From NCBI RefSeq assembly GCF_024359545.1, contig NZ_JAKQZG010000004.1, positions 186,001 to 250,000 on the forward strand: a stretch of DNA of 64,000 nucleotides, in the 5' to 3' direction. Below are positions 8,889 to 17,338 of this stretch, piece by piece. The position numbers and the translations under genes are program-made. The first letter of the stretch is position 1, and each line of letters opens with the position of its first letter. The notes under the pieces were generated by a model. The model did no database searches and had not been told where the DNA came from. It saw only the letters and a list, made by a program, of their open reading frames with translations. This stretch comes from Jiella marina (GTDB lineage Bacteria; Pseudomonadota; Alphaproteobacteria; Rhizobiales; Rhizobiaceae).

Positions 8889-10256
8889 TCAGAACGACGC
8901 GTTCCGCCGCGCAGGCAGCGCCGCAAGCAGGGTGAAACCCCGCAGGCCAAGGAAGATCTGGAGCGCGATCCAAAGGCCGAGATTGTCGAAAGCCCCGGAC
9001 AGGCCGTAGGCGGCGGGGACGAAAATGACGAGCGACAGCACCATCATGTCCCGCATGGTGCGCGACCATGTGGCGCCGATGTAGATCCCGTCCATGATGA
9101 AGGCGAGCGCTCCGGCAACGGGCGTCATGGCGGCGAAGACGAGAAAGAGCTTTGCGGAACCCCGGACGTTTTCATCAGTGGTGAGAAAATCGACGAGCGC
9201 CGGTCCGAAGGCGAGGACCATTGCGCCGAGTCCCATTCCGATCGCGATACCCCAGAGGCTCGTCAGCCTCACGACCCGGTCGAAGGCCGGGCGGTATTTC
9301 GCACCGACCGCACGGCCGGCCAACTGCTCGCTGGCGGTCGCCATCCCGTCGAGGAAATAGGATCCGGTCATGAAGATGTTCATGAGGATGCCGTTGGCGG
9401 CCAGGACGACCGTCCCGAACCCGGCGCCCAGTCGCGTGAACAGTAAGAAGGCCGCAAGCAGGCAGATGGTGCGGATCATGATGTCGCGATTGACGTCGAG
9501 CATCTGGCGATAGGCAGCCCGGTCGAAGATTTCGGACCAGGAGGGCAGCTTGGCCCGATCGAAGCCGCGCGCGATGACGAAGAGGCCAGCGAAGCAGCCA
9601 AGAGCCTCGCCGCAGATGGTGCCGAGGGCCACGCCCGTGATGCCCCACTCGAGGACGAGGCCGAACAGGACGGACAGGGCGATATTCGTGCCATTGATGA
9701 CAATCTGAAGCCCGAGCGTGACGACGCTGCGCCCCTGTCCCAGAAGATTGCCGAGAATGACGTAGTTCGTTAGCGCGAAGGGGGCCGAGAACATCCGGAT
9801 GAAGACGTAGGTCGAGGCGGTTGCCACGACTTCCGGGTCCGGAGAGACGGCGAGAAGGCCGAGCCATCGCACCAGCGGCTCGGCGAGGATGAGGCCGAGA
9901 CCAATGCCGATCGACAGGACCGCCGCCCGCAGAAAGACCGTCTCGATCTCGCGAGGCTTGCCGGCGCCGAAGGCCTGGGCCGTCAAACCCGTGGTTCCCG
10001 CGCGCAGGAAATTGCACACCGCGAAGACGAAGTCGAAGATCAGTGCGCCGACGACGAGCCCCCCGAGTGCGGCGGCATCGCCGACGCGGCCGATCACGGC
10101 CGTGTCGGTCAGGCCGAGAAGCGGCGTCGTGGCGTAAGCGAGCGTCATGGGCAGCGTGATCGCCCAGATGGTACGATTGGTGACGGAAAAGGCGCGGACG
10201 CCAGGCCGCCGGGGGTCGATGGCGTCGCCGCCGGAAATCGGTTCGTCCGTTTGCAT
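8889..10256 (-). CDS. MATE family efflux transporter
   Basis: A 455-residue inner-membrane protein with about twelve hydrophobic segments arranged as two homologous halves, as in Na+- or H+-coupled MATE/DinF multidrug exporters. The N-terminal half starts with TIWAITLPMTLAYATTPLLGLTD-like sequence and includes DTAVIGRVGDAAALGGLV. The substrate cannot be deduced. It is convergent with pyrD (14-bp gap) and divergent from the deacetylase gene. The length and domain coverage are normal and no frame break is visible. Confidence 0.93.
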   Translation of the reverse strand: MQTDEPISGGDAIDPRRPGVRAFSVTNRTIWAITLPMTLAYATTPLLGLTDTAVIGRVGDAAALGGLVVGALIFDFVFAVCNFLRAGTTGLTAQAFGAGKPREIETVFLRAAVLSIGIGLGLILAEPLVRWLGLLAVSPDPEVVATASTYVFIRMFSAPFALTNYVILGNLLGQGRSVVTLGLQIVINGTNIALSVLFGLVLEWGITGVALGTICGEALGCFAGLFVIARGFDRAKLPSWSEIFDRAAYRQMLDVNRDIMIRTICLLAAFLLFTRLGAGFGTVVLAANGILMNIFMTGSYFLDGMATASEQLAGRAVGAKYRPAFDRVVRLTSLWGIAIGMGLGAMVLAFGPALVDFLTTDENVRGSAKLFLVFAAMTPVAGALAFIMDGIYIGATWSRTMRDMMVLSLVIFVPAAYGLSGAFDNLGLWIALQIFLGLRGFTLLAALPARRNASF

Positions 10257-10343
10257 GGGTTTCCGGTGGCATCTGGTCGACCCGCTTGCAAGCCAAATCG
10301 CCGCGCTGCGCTCGGTCGCGATCCGCGCTATCTCTCCGCCGCA

Positions 10344-11246
10344 ATGACCCTACCGATCATCCATCATCCGGCATTCGACGCGAATTTCGACGCGCATCAC
10401 CGGTTCCCCATGTCGAAATTTACCCGGCTCGCCCGGATCCTCGTTGAGGACGGCGTGGTTGGTGCCAGCGGCTTCCACATTCCGGCTCCGGCGCTGCCGG
10501 GTTGGCTGAGGCTCGCCCATGATGCGCGCTATGTCGATCAGGTGCTGTTCCAGGCGGTGCCGCCGGCGATGGAAAAGGCGATCGGCTTTCAGGTCGACGA
10601 GCGGGTCGCCATGCGCTCGCGTTGCGCCACCGGTGGGACGGTGCTCACCGCCCGGCTTGCCCTTGCCGAAGGGATTGCCTGCAACACGGCGGGTGGCAGC
10701 CACCACGCGCGGCGGGAAGGCGGGGCCGGGTTTTCGGTCTTCAACGACGTGGCCGTGGCGGCTTCGGTGCTGATTGCCGATGGCGATGTCGATCGGGTCC
10801 TGGTCGTCGACTGCGATGTCCATCAGGGGGACGGGACGGCGCGAATCTTCGCCGGCGAGCCGCGGGTCTTCACGCTATCGCTTCACGCGGAGCACAATTA
10901 TCCGGCCGAAAAGGCGGTGTCGGACATGGACGTCGGTCTGCCGGACCGGACGGATGATGGCGGCTATCACGCGGTTCTCAGTGACGCGCTGGAGGCCGCT
11001 TTCGACCGCTCGTCGCCCGATCTCGTCTTCTTCAACGCCGGGGTCGATCCCCACAGAGACGACCGTCTCGGTCGCCTGTCGCTGAGCGATTCCGGTCTGG
11101 CCGAGCGGGACCGACAGGTCTTCGGCTTCTTCCGAGAGCGCGACATCCCGGTCGCGGCGGTCATCGGTGGGGGATACTCCCGCGATATCGATGCCCTGGC
11201 GCGCAGACACAGCATCGTGCATCGCGTTGCGACCGAATTCGTCTAA
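10344..11246 (+). CDS. histone deacetylase-family (arginase/deacetylase fold) hydrolase
   Basis: A 300-residue zinc amidohydrolase related to HDACs and acetylpolyamine or acetoin-utilisation proteins. The His-His dyad segment GGSHHARREGGAGFSVFND, the zinc-ligand segment VVDCDVHQGDGTARIF and the second aspartate in FFNAGVDPHRDDRLG are present, and GGGYS lies near the C-terminus. These indicate an active deacetylase. The natural substrate (protein, polyamine or another acetylated small molecule) is unknown. The start at 10344 (MTLPIIHHP) aligns with family N-termini. Confidence 0.9.
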   Translation: MTLPIIHHPAFDANFDAHHRFPMSKFTRLARILVEDGVVGASGFHIPAPALPGWLRLAHDARYVDQVLFQAVPPAMEKAIGFQVDERVAMRSRCATGGTVLTARLALAEGIACNTAGGSHHARREGGAGFSVFNDVAVAASVLIADGDVDRVLVVDCDVHQGDGTARIFAGEPRVFTLSLHAEHNYPAEKAVSDMDVGLPDRTDDGGYHAVLSDALEAAFDRSSPDLVFFNAGVDPHRDDRLGRLSLSDSGLAERDRQVFGFFRERDIPVAAVIGGGYSRDIDALARRHSIVHRVATEFV

Positions 11247-11260
11247 AGGGCGGGGTGCGC

Positions 11261-11292
11261 AAAAAGAAGCCGACCCGCTTACGCGGACCGGC
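11261..11292 (-). terminator. rho-independent terminator of the 11338-11931 gene
   Basis: On the minus strand a 10-bp stem (GCCGGTCCGC / GCGGGTCGGC, two G-U pairs) with a GTAA tetraloop is followed by TTCTTTTT. It lies about 45 bp past the stop of the exported protein gene, with the T-tract oriented for minus-strand termination. Confidence 0.75.
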
Positions 11293-11337
11293 CCTGTCAA
11301 CGAGACGTCTAAAACATGGGACGTCTGGATCCTGTCC

Positions 11338-11931
11338 TTACTCCGGGGTCTGACCCGGAATGAGGCCGCCGGACGGCGTGCCCTGCTCTTCGGGGCTCGC
11401 GCCCGCCTGACCGGTTACCGCCGTCGACGAGTTCAGGGTGTTCTCGTCGCCGATCATCTGACCTCCGGCATTTTCCATCGCGGGATCGGCCATGGTGCTG
11501 GATGTTGTCATTCCTGCATCATTCATGGCCGGGACAGCGAAGGCGACGCCAACGACCTGACCGCCATCCATGACCGGCGTGTCCACATCGGTCATGCCTT
11601 CAGCGAAGTCATAGGTGCCGTTGCCGTTCGTCTCCTGGTGCAGCATGGCGAAGTAGTTTTCGCCCGCCACGAATGGCTGATCCACGGTGACGGCGACATT
11701 GGCGCTTTCGCCCGCCGGGACCATGGTGTGGCCGATCGACTGCGGCACCGCGGGCTCGCCGTCGACCATGCGATGGATGACGACATAGCCGTCGGCGTCT
11801 GCCATGACGGCTGGAAGCGTCACGGTGTCGCCCTGAATGGCCGCGCCACTGACATCGATCATCGATGCGCCGAAGGCGGCGGAACCGAGCGCAAAGGTGG
11901 CGGCGGTGGTCGTGAGAAGTAGGCGTTTCAT
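11338..11931 (-). CDS. exported protein with DUF7282-like domain
   Basis: A 197-residue secreted protein. A signal peptide (about residues 1-22, MKRLLLTTTAATFALGSAAF) is followed by a beta-rich domain of about 110 residues. The pattern MADADGYVVIHRMVDGEPAV, VPAGESANVAVTVDQPF and GTYDFAEGMTDVDTPV resembles DUF7282 domains known from archaeal surface proteins and bacterial exported proteins. The C-terminal 60 residues are low-complexity (Thr, Ser, Gly, Asn) and probably disordered. It is a monocistronic gene with its own terminator. No enzymatic function is apparent. The family name is from memory and needs a profile search. Confidence 0.75.
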   Translation of the reverse strand: MKRLLLTTTAATFALGSAAFGASMIDVSGAAIQGDTVTLPAVMADADGYVVIHRMVDGEPAVPQSIGHTMVPAGESANVAVTVDQPFVAGENYFAMLHQETNGNGTYDFAEGMTDVDTPVMDGGQVVGVAFAVPAMNDAGMTTSSTMADPAMENAGGQMIGDENTLNSSTAVTGQAGASPEEQGTPSGGLIPGQTPE

Positions 11932-12194
11932 GCGAAACCTCCTGTTTTTCCATTGGCAGCCGGCTCATCGGCTGGCTTCGGCGACACAACGGGAGGGGGA
12001 CCGCGGCGTTCCGGATTCGAACCAGCGATTGAAGTGACAAATGATTGATAAATTGAGAGAAATCTTTTTCGGCGCTCGATCGTACACGCGCGAAGTTTCT
12101 GAACTCGCAAGTCGTTCGGATGGCTGCGGTTGCCGAGGCGACCTCCCGCGCTTAGCTTGATGAGGATTGGCTGTTCGATCGATGGAGGTCGCCG

Positions 12195-13466
12195 GTGTGG
12201 ACGAAAATGGGCCGGCTTGTGCTCGTCCTTGGCGGAGCGATTGTCGGGACGGCATGGGGACTTGGGAAGTCCGGACGGCGTCCGGCCCTTGCGCCCGACG
12301 CGCCGGATGGTGAGACTGAAACCAAGGCTGCGTCTCCCATGCCCGCCCATGGGACCGGCGAAAGCGAGGCAGGCGATCGTGCGGCGGCTGGGTCGGCGAC
12401 GCCAAACACAGACGGGACCAGGACCATGAGTGCAAAGACCTCCGGCAAGGCGCCGGCGCCGGAATCGTTCGAGGAAGACCATCCCGTCGCCGTCCACAAG
12501 GAAACCAGCAAGCGGCTCGAAGCCGGCCGTTCGGCGCTGCCGCCGGAGGAGAATGGCGACGATCCGCTGGAGGCCAAGCACCGCGCCGGCGCCTTCGATC
12601 GCGATTTCAGGACGCTCGATTATTCGCATCTGTCCGACGACGAAGCTTCACGGCAACGCGAACGCTTGCGTCGAAAGCGCCAGCATTCGAGCTGGCAGCC
12701 GGCGAAAGCGGAAAGGAGGGGCGATCCCGCTCCGGTCCAGAATGCGCAATTCGCCAATTTCGGTGGCAGCGTCGTCTCGGCGGACGTGATCCGCGGGCGC
12801 AGCGACGAACGGGTTCCCGATCTCATGCCGACCCTGCCGGGAGAAGGCAACGGCGCATCCCAATCAGAGGCCGAGAAGGCCAAATCCGTTCATGCCGAGC
12901 GCCGCCGCAAGCTGGCATTCTCCAATCCGGATGGCCCGACGCCTCAGAAGGATCAACGTCGATTGCCGCCTGACCCGCTGGCCGAGAAACACAAGGCCGA
13001 AAAGTTCGACAAGGACTTTCGAACGGTGGACTACCGCCATTTGCGCAATACGAGCAACGCTGCAGCTTCAATGAGCGCCGAGCCGCGCGCTGGCATTGTC
13101 GAGCCTGCGGTATCCGATCCGGCCGGTGCCGGAGGCGAAGCCGCCTTCCGGACGAGCGGCGCGCAGGCTCCTTTGCACACCCTCACAGCCGGTGGCGATC
13201 CGGCAGATGGGCTCAAGCCGGGTGAGGCGACAGCGCCCGCCGGTCTGCCCGGCCCCCGCCAAGGCAATCCGGATGACCTCACCCGGATCGATGGCATCGG
13301 CCCAGCGATCGAGAAGCTGCTGTTCGAACGCGGACTCTATCATTTCGACCAGATCGCGGCTTTGCGTCCCGAAGAGGCGATCTGGATCGAACAGGAACTG
13401 GGCTTCCCCGGTCGTATCCGCGAGGAAGCCTGGATCGATCAGGCGCGCCGCCTCGTGGAAGGTTGA
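12195..13466 (+). CDS. membrane-anchored protein with duplicated motif and C-terminal helix-hairpin-helix domain
   Basis: A 423-residue protein starting at a GTG preceded by GGAGGT at 12184-12189. An N-terminal hydrophobic segment (residues 7-23) suggests a single anchor. The long middle is polar and charged, hence probably disordered, and carries two copies of a 24-residue motif (see the repeats at 12561 and 12972). The last 70 residues (TRIDGIGPAIEKLLFERGLY onward) match the HhH-type domain seen at the C-terminus of rhizobial NuoE and in small nuclease-like proteins. The function is unknown. The HhH may bind DNA or protein. Confidence 0.8.
   Translation: MWTKMGRLVLVLGGAIVGTAWGLGKSGRRPALAPDAPDGETETKAASPMPAHGTGESEAGDRAAAGSATPNTDGTRTMSAKTSGKAPAPESFEEDHPVAVHKETSKRLEAGRSALPPEENGDDPLEAKHRAGAFDRDFRTLDYSHLSDDEASRQRERLRRKRQHSSWQPAKAERRGDPAPVQNAQFANFGGSVVSADVIRGRSDERVPDLMPTLPGEGNGASQSEAEKAKSVHAERRRKLAFSNPDGPTPQKDQRRLPPDPLAEKHKAEKFDKDFRTVDYRHLRNTSNAAASMSAEPRAGIVEPAVSDPAGAGGEAAFRTSGAQAPLHTLTAGGDPADGLKPGEATAPAGLPGPRQGNPDDLTRIDGIGPAIEKLLFERGLYHFDQIAALRPEEAIWIEQELGFPGRIREEAWIDQARRLVEG
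12561..12632 (+). repeat. intragenic repeat copy 1 (24 codons)
   Basis: Encodes DPLEAKHRAGAFDRDFRTLD followed by YSHL. It shares 16 of 24 residues with the copy at 12972-13043; the invariant pattern is DPL..KH.A..FD.DFRT.DY.HL. Confidence 0.9.
12972..13043 (+). repeat. intragenic repeat copy 2 (24 codons)
   Basis: Encodes DPLAEKHKAEKFDKDFRTVD followed by YRHL, the second copy of the motif at 12561-12632. The 24-codon length with no insertion or deletion indicates a duplicated short functional motif. Confidence 0.9.
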
Positions 13467-13501
13467 GCCAGGTCCACCCGAAACGATGCAGCTGAAACCG
13501 G

Positions 13502-14512
13502 TCAGTCCTTGAAGAAGCGATAGTGCGTTTCCTGGCGGAAGGTCTCGCCGGGACGCAATACGGCTCGCGGAAAATCGGGATGGTTCGGGCTGTCCGGCCA
13601 GACTTGCGCCTCCAGGCAAAGGCCTGCGTGGGGGCCGTAACTGATACCGTCGAGCCCGGGATGCTGCCGTGCGACTCGCGCGCCGTCGTAGAACTGCAAT
13701 CCCGGCTCCGTGGTCAGGACCTGCATCCTGACGCCCGAGCGGGGCGCGGCAACTTCCGCCACCTGGCGAAGCGGCCCGCGATGGGCGGCAAGGCAGAAAT
13801 TGTGGTCGAAACCGCCCGGCGTCTCTCCGATCGTGCGTTCGGCCCGAAAGTCCAGCGGTGTATTTTCGACCGGCTCGATGTTCCCCGTCGGAATGAGTTC
13901 CTCGTCGACTGGAAGGTAGGAATCGGCCGCAATGGAAAGACGGTGATCGGCGATGGAGCTGCGGCCGCCATCTTCGAGGTTGAAATAGCTGTGATGGGCA
14001 AAATTGCAGACCGTCGGCGCGTCGGCGGTCGCTTCGATCAGGATCGCCAGCGTCCCTTCCGCCTTGAGCCTGTAGGTGCAGGATACATCGAGATTGCCGG
14101 GAAAACCCATTTCCCCGTCGGGCAAATGGAGTCCGAAACGGGCGAAATCCACACCGCTCTCCAACAAAGTCCAGATGCGTTTGCCGGTTCCTCGCGATCC
14201 GCCATGCAGGGTGTGGCGGCCGAGAAAGTTCGTTTCGGTCAGATGGGTTTCGCCGTCGAGTTCGAAACGCCCATTGGCGATGCGATTGGCAAAGCGGCCG
14301 GGAGTGGCGCCAAAATAAGGTGAGTGTTCAGGATAAAGAGCGGGATCCTCGAAGCCCAGCACCAGCGGAGCTTCGTGACCATCGAGCCTGAGATCCTGCA
14401 GCGCCGCACCGAAGGTCAGAAGCCGCGCCCTCAGGCCTCCGCCCGTGATCGTCACGCTTTCGATAGGGCCGGTCTCGCCCGCTCCGCCTTCATTGACCTG
14501 TTGTGGCGCCAT
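13502..14512 (-). CDS. galM: aldose 1-epimerase (mutarotase)
   Basis: A 336-residue galactose-mutarotase-like enzyme that interconverts alpha and beta anomers of glucose and related sugars. Recognisable segments are NRIANGRFELDGETH, LHGGSRGTGKRIW, the catalytic-His region CNFAHHSYFNLE near residue 175 and GGFDHNFCL. The catalytic Glu probably lies in GLCLEAQVWPDSPNHPDFP. It lies 125 bp downstream of the PQQ glucose-type dehydrogenase on the same strand. This suggests it supplies the beta-D-glucose anomer to that enzyme, although no signal peptide is evident, so it acts in the cytoplasm unless exported by another route. Confidence 0.93.
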   Translation of the reverse strand: MAPQQVNEGGAGETGPIESVTITGGGLRARLLTFGAALQDLRLDGHEAPLVLGFEDPALYPEHSPYFGATPGRFANRIANGRFELDGETHLTETNFLGRHTLHGGSRGTGKRIWTLLESGVDFARFGLHLPDGEMGFPGNLDVSCTYRLKAEGTLAILIEATADAPTVCNFAHHSYFNLEDGGRSSIADHRLSIAADSYLPVDEELIPTGNIEPVENTPLDFRAERTIGETPGGFDHNFCLAAHRGPLRQVAEVAAPRSGVRMQVLTTEPGLQFYDGARVARQHPGLDGISYGPHAGLCLEAQVWPDSPNHPDFPRAVLRPGETFRQETHYRFFKD

Positions 14513-14583
14513 GCTCTTGTTTTTTCCTTATCTTCCATGCGCGAGGGCGGCCTTTCCCTCAAGGTGCACTCGCAAGTCGCCCG

Positions 14584-14614
14584 CTGCGGCCGCGGGTTCG
14601 GGTCGCGGCCGCAG
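14584..14614 (-). other. intercistronic hairpin between PQQ dehydrogenase and galM
   Basis: CTGCGGCCGC and GCGGCCGCAG form a perfect 10-bp GC-rich stem with an 11-nt loop, 24 bp after the dehydrogenase stop. No T-tract follows on the minus strand, so it is more likely a stability or attenuation element than a full terminator. Confidence 0.45.
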
Positions 14615-14637
14615 AAGCCGGTGTCTTGCGACCGGTC

Positions 14638-16782
14638 TTAGTCGGGCAGGGCGTAGGTGACGATCTGGTCGGAGACCTTTGGCAGCAGGATCGTGTTTCC
14701 ACCCGCCACGAAGGTCACGTACTGCTTGCCCTTGTAGGTGTAGACCGCGGGCATGGAGACTGCCGGCGCGTCGACCAGCGCCTTCCACAGGACTTCACCC
14801 GAGCCGAGATCAAGCGCTCGGACACGGCTGTCCATGGAAGCTCCGATGAAAATCAGCCCGCTCTTGGTGACCACCGGCGCTCCGATCGTCACCGAACCCC
14901 AGGATTCCGGCATGTAGAAGCCGTATTTCTGGACCTGGCCAAACGGATTTTGCCACAGCCGCTCGCCGGTCTTCAGATCGTAGGCGGCGATGGTGCCATA
15001 GGGGCCGTTCCAGCAGGGCATGCCGGCCCAGTTGAGGAAGGTCTGCAGGCGGAACCCGTAAGGCACATCGCCCTGCGCGTAATAGCCGGAAGTCTCGCCC
15101 TCCTGGCTCTTCTGCTGAAACTCGTCGCGCGGGATCAGCGTGTAGATCTGCACGACGGAATTGGAGTTGACCACATAGACGCCGGTTTCCGGATCGACCG
15201 CGCCGCCGCCCCATTGCGAGCCGCCGGTCGTCGGCGGATAGGCGATGGTGCCTTCGAGGCTCGGCGGGGTGAAGCGGCCCTCCCAGCGATAGCTCTCCGC
15301 GCGCCGGGAGCACTCGCCGAAGCTGACGAGGTCGGCGAGCGGCGAGATGCCGGGCCAGTCTTCGCCGACCACCGGTTCCGGCTTGTCGACGAATGGCTGG
15401 GTCGGCGCGGCCTCTTCGCCCGGAATGTCGGAGGCAGGAACCGGGCGCTCCTCGATCGGATAGATCGGTTCGCCGGTCTCCCTGTTCAGCACGTAGATGA
15501 AACCCTGCTTGGAGATCTGGACAAGGGCAGGGACGGTCTCGCCATCCTTCTCGATATCCACCAGCGTGGGCGGGGCGACGGTGTCATAGTCCCAGATGTC
15601 GTGATGAATCAGTTGCCGGCTCCAGACGACCTGTCCGCTCTCGGTGTCCAGCGCGGTGACCGACGTCGCGAGCGGCAGTTCCTCCAGGCGGTTGCCGCCG
15701 TAATAGTTCGGGCTCGGCGAGGAGATCGGAATGTAGAGAAGCCCGCGTTCCGGGTCGATCGACATGGAGGCCCAGACATTGGCCGTGCCGGTGCGCTCGA
15801 TCACCTCGTTGGGCAGCGCGTGAAACATCCATTTCAATTCGCCGGTGCGCGCGTCGAGGGCGAAGACCGTGCCCGGAGGGGCCGCACTGTCGGTCCAGTC
15901 CTTGCCGGCCCAGCCGAGGAACAGCGTGTCCTGATAGACTGTCGGCGGCTGGAGCAGCGACAGCGGCCATTTGTCATTGACCGTGTTCCACTGGTTCACG
16001 TCCAGCATGCCGTCCTGACCGAACTCGGCGCAGGGCTCTCCGCTGTCGGCGTCGACCGCATAGAGCTTGGCGTCCATGGTGCCGACATAGACGATCTTCT
16101 GGCAGGCTTCGCCCTCCTGCGGCTCATCCGCCTGCCAGTAGGCGACGCCGCGATTCTTCATCGCCGGCTGGGTCAGCGCTTCCAGGCGCGCGTCGGGATC
16201 GAAGGTCCACTTCTCCTTGCCGGTATCGGGCTCGAGCGCGATGATCCGGTAGAAGGGCGTACCGAAATAGAGCGTGTCGTTGACGAAGAGGGGCGTGGCC
16301 GACCACACGGTCGTCGGAATGTCGCCGGAGCCGTCGGAGACATCGCCGGTGTGATACTCCCAGACCTTCTCGAGGTCTTTGACGTTGTCGGGCGTGATCT
16401 GGTCAGCCGAGGAATATTTCTGGGCTCTCAGGTCGCCATTGAACGTGGCCCAGCTGTCGGACGACTCCATCCAGGCGTCCGGCTGCTTGTCCGCGGTGGG
16501 CTCGACCGGGCCAGAGTCTGCCGAAGCTGCATCGGCGGGACGTTGGACGCTACCGCCGCCCTGGGTCTCCTCGGTGGTCAGCTCCGGTGTTGTCGCTTCG
16601 CCTCCATCTTCGGACTGTGTGGGCTGGACTTCGCCGCCGGAGGTGTTCTCGTCGGGCGCCCCGTATCGTGAAGGTGCGGGGGTTTCCCCGCCGTCCTGCT
16701 CCTGTGCGCGGGAATTGGCGGCGGCGCCGAGAAGAAGGGCGAGGGCGGCCGAGACGGCGAATGTCCTGGCGTGTGTCATCAT
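14638..16782 (-). CDS. PQQ-dependent glucose-type dehydrogenase, periplasmic (quinoprotein)
   Basis: A 714-residue quinoprotein of the membrane-bound glucose/quinate/shikimate dehydrogenase family, which oxidises sugars or polyols in the periplasm and passes electrons to ubiquinone. Classical members have five N-terminal membrane helices. This one instead has a signal peptide (about 25 residues) and a linker of about 90 residues rich in Gly, Glu, Thr and Ser, and then the eight-bladed PQQ propeller starting near SWATFNGDLRAQKYSSADQI. The segment IHHDIWDYDT corresponds to the catalytic Asp region, and WGGGAVDPETG and GAPVVTKSGLIFIGAS are typical blade motifs. A four-TM gene lies directly upstream and galM downstream. 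Confidence 0.9.
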   Translation of the reverse strand: MMTHARTFAVSAALALLLGAAANSRAQEQDGGETPAPSRYGAPDENTSGGEVQPTQSEDGGEATTPELTTEETQGGGSVQRPADAASADSGPVEPTADKQPDAWMESSDSWATFNGDLRAQKYSSADQITPDNVKDLEKVWEYHTGDVSDGSGDIPTTVWSATPLFVNDTLYFGTPFYRIIALEPDTGKEKWTFDPDARLEALTQPAMKNRGVAYWQADEPQEGEACQKIVYVGTMDAKLYAVDADSGEPCAEFGQDGMLDVNQWNTVNDKWPLSLLQPPTVYQDTLFLGWAGKDWTDSAAPPGTVFALDARTGELKWMFHALPNEVIERTGTANVWASMSIDPERGLLYIPISSPSPNYYGGNRLEELPLATSVTALDTESGQVVWSRQLIHHDIWDYDTVAPPTLVDIEKDGETVPALVQISKQGFIYVLNRETGEPIYPIEERPVPASDIPGEEAAPTQPFVDKPEPVVGEDWPGISPLADLVSFGECSRRAESYRWEGRFTPPSLEGTIAYPPTTGGSQWGGGAVDPETGVYVVNSNSVVQIYTLIPRDEFQQKSQEGETSGYYAQGDVPYGFRLQTFLNWAGMPCWNGPYGTIAAYDLKTGERLWQNPFGQVQKYGFYMPESWGSVTIGAPVVTKSGLIFIGASMDSRVRALDLGSGEVLWKALVDAPAVSMPAVYTYKGKQYVTFVAGGNTILLPKVSDQIVTYALPD

Positions 16783-16813
16783 GGAAGAAATCCCGAAGTG
16801 AGGTCCAGGCGGA

Positions 16814-17179
16814 TCAGTCGAGGGGCGCGGGATCCGCGACCACATGGATGAGCCAGCCGATCAGGGCGACGACCATGGCCGCGAGAAGCACATAGGCCAG
16901 CAGGAAATAGGCGGCGGCGCCGGTGCCGAGGATCCCGAGAAGGATGAGAAAGGCGAAGAGGCCCCGCTGCCAGCTCGGGACCGCGAGGTGCAGGGCGAGG
17001 ATGCCGCCGGCCAGACAGACCAGGAGGCTCGACACGAAGACCAGCCACGCACCGAAGGTGAAGGCGATGCCATTGCCCTCGTTCACCAGGTTGAAGGCGG
17101 CGATCAACGCGCCGATCAGGCTGCTGGCAACGATGAGCCAGGCCCCGTTGGCGGTTTTCGGCTCGGTGATTTCGGACAT
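16814..17179 (-). CDS. four-helix membrane protein, likely membrane partner of the PQQ dehydrogenase
   Basis: A 121-residue integral membrane protein with four hydrophobic segments (roughly residues 12-30, 40-62, 71-87 and 90-113) and short loops. It ends 31 bp before the PQQ dehydrogenase start on the same strand. Its size and topology resemble the detached N-terminal membrane domain of one-piece membrane glucose dehydrogenases. I infer that it anchors the exported catalytic subunit or hands its electrons to quinone. That role is inferred from position and topology, not from direct sequence identity. Confidence 0.75.
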   Translation of the reverse strand: MSEITEPKTANGAWLIVASSLIGALIAAFNLVNEGNGIAFTFGAWLVFVSSLLVCLAGGILALHLAVPSWQRGLFAFLILLGILGTGAAAYFLLAYVLLAAMVVALIGWLIHVVADPAPLD

Positions 17180-17338
17180 GGTCGCGCTTCCTCGTCGATC
17201 CGGTCGGCTTTCTCCGTCGGCTCCCGGGCGAGGAGAACGACGGGTGTCGTGACGTCGCAGCTAGAGCCGAAATCCCGTCCTGGGAGGGGCAAAGCGCCAA
17301 GTCCGCGAAGAAGCGTGACACGAAGGCCGCGAACCGCC

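Noticed and set aside
14503-16671. Long plus-strand ORF (722 aa) opposite the PQQ dehydrogenase
   Set aside because: Shadow of a well-supported quinoprotein. Composition is Arg/Gly/Asp-biased with no recognisable family, as expected for antisense frames of high-GC genes.
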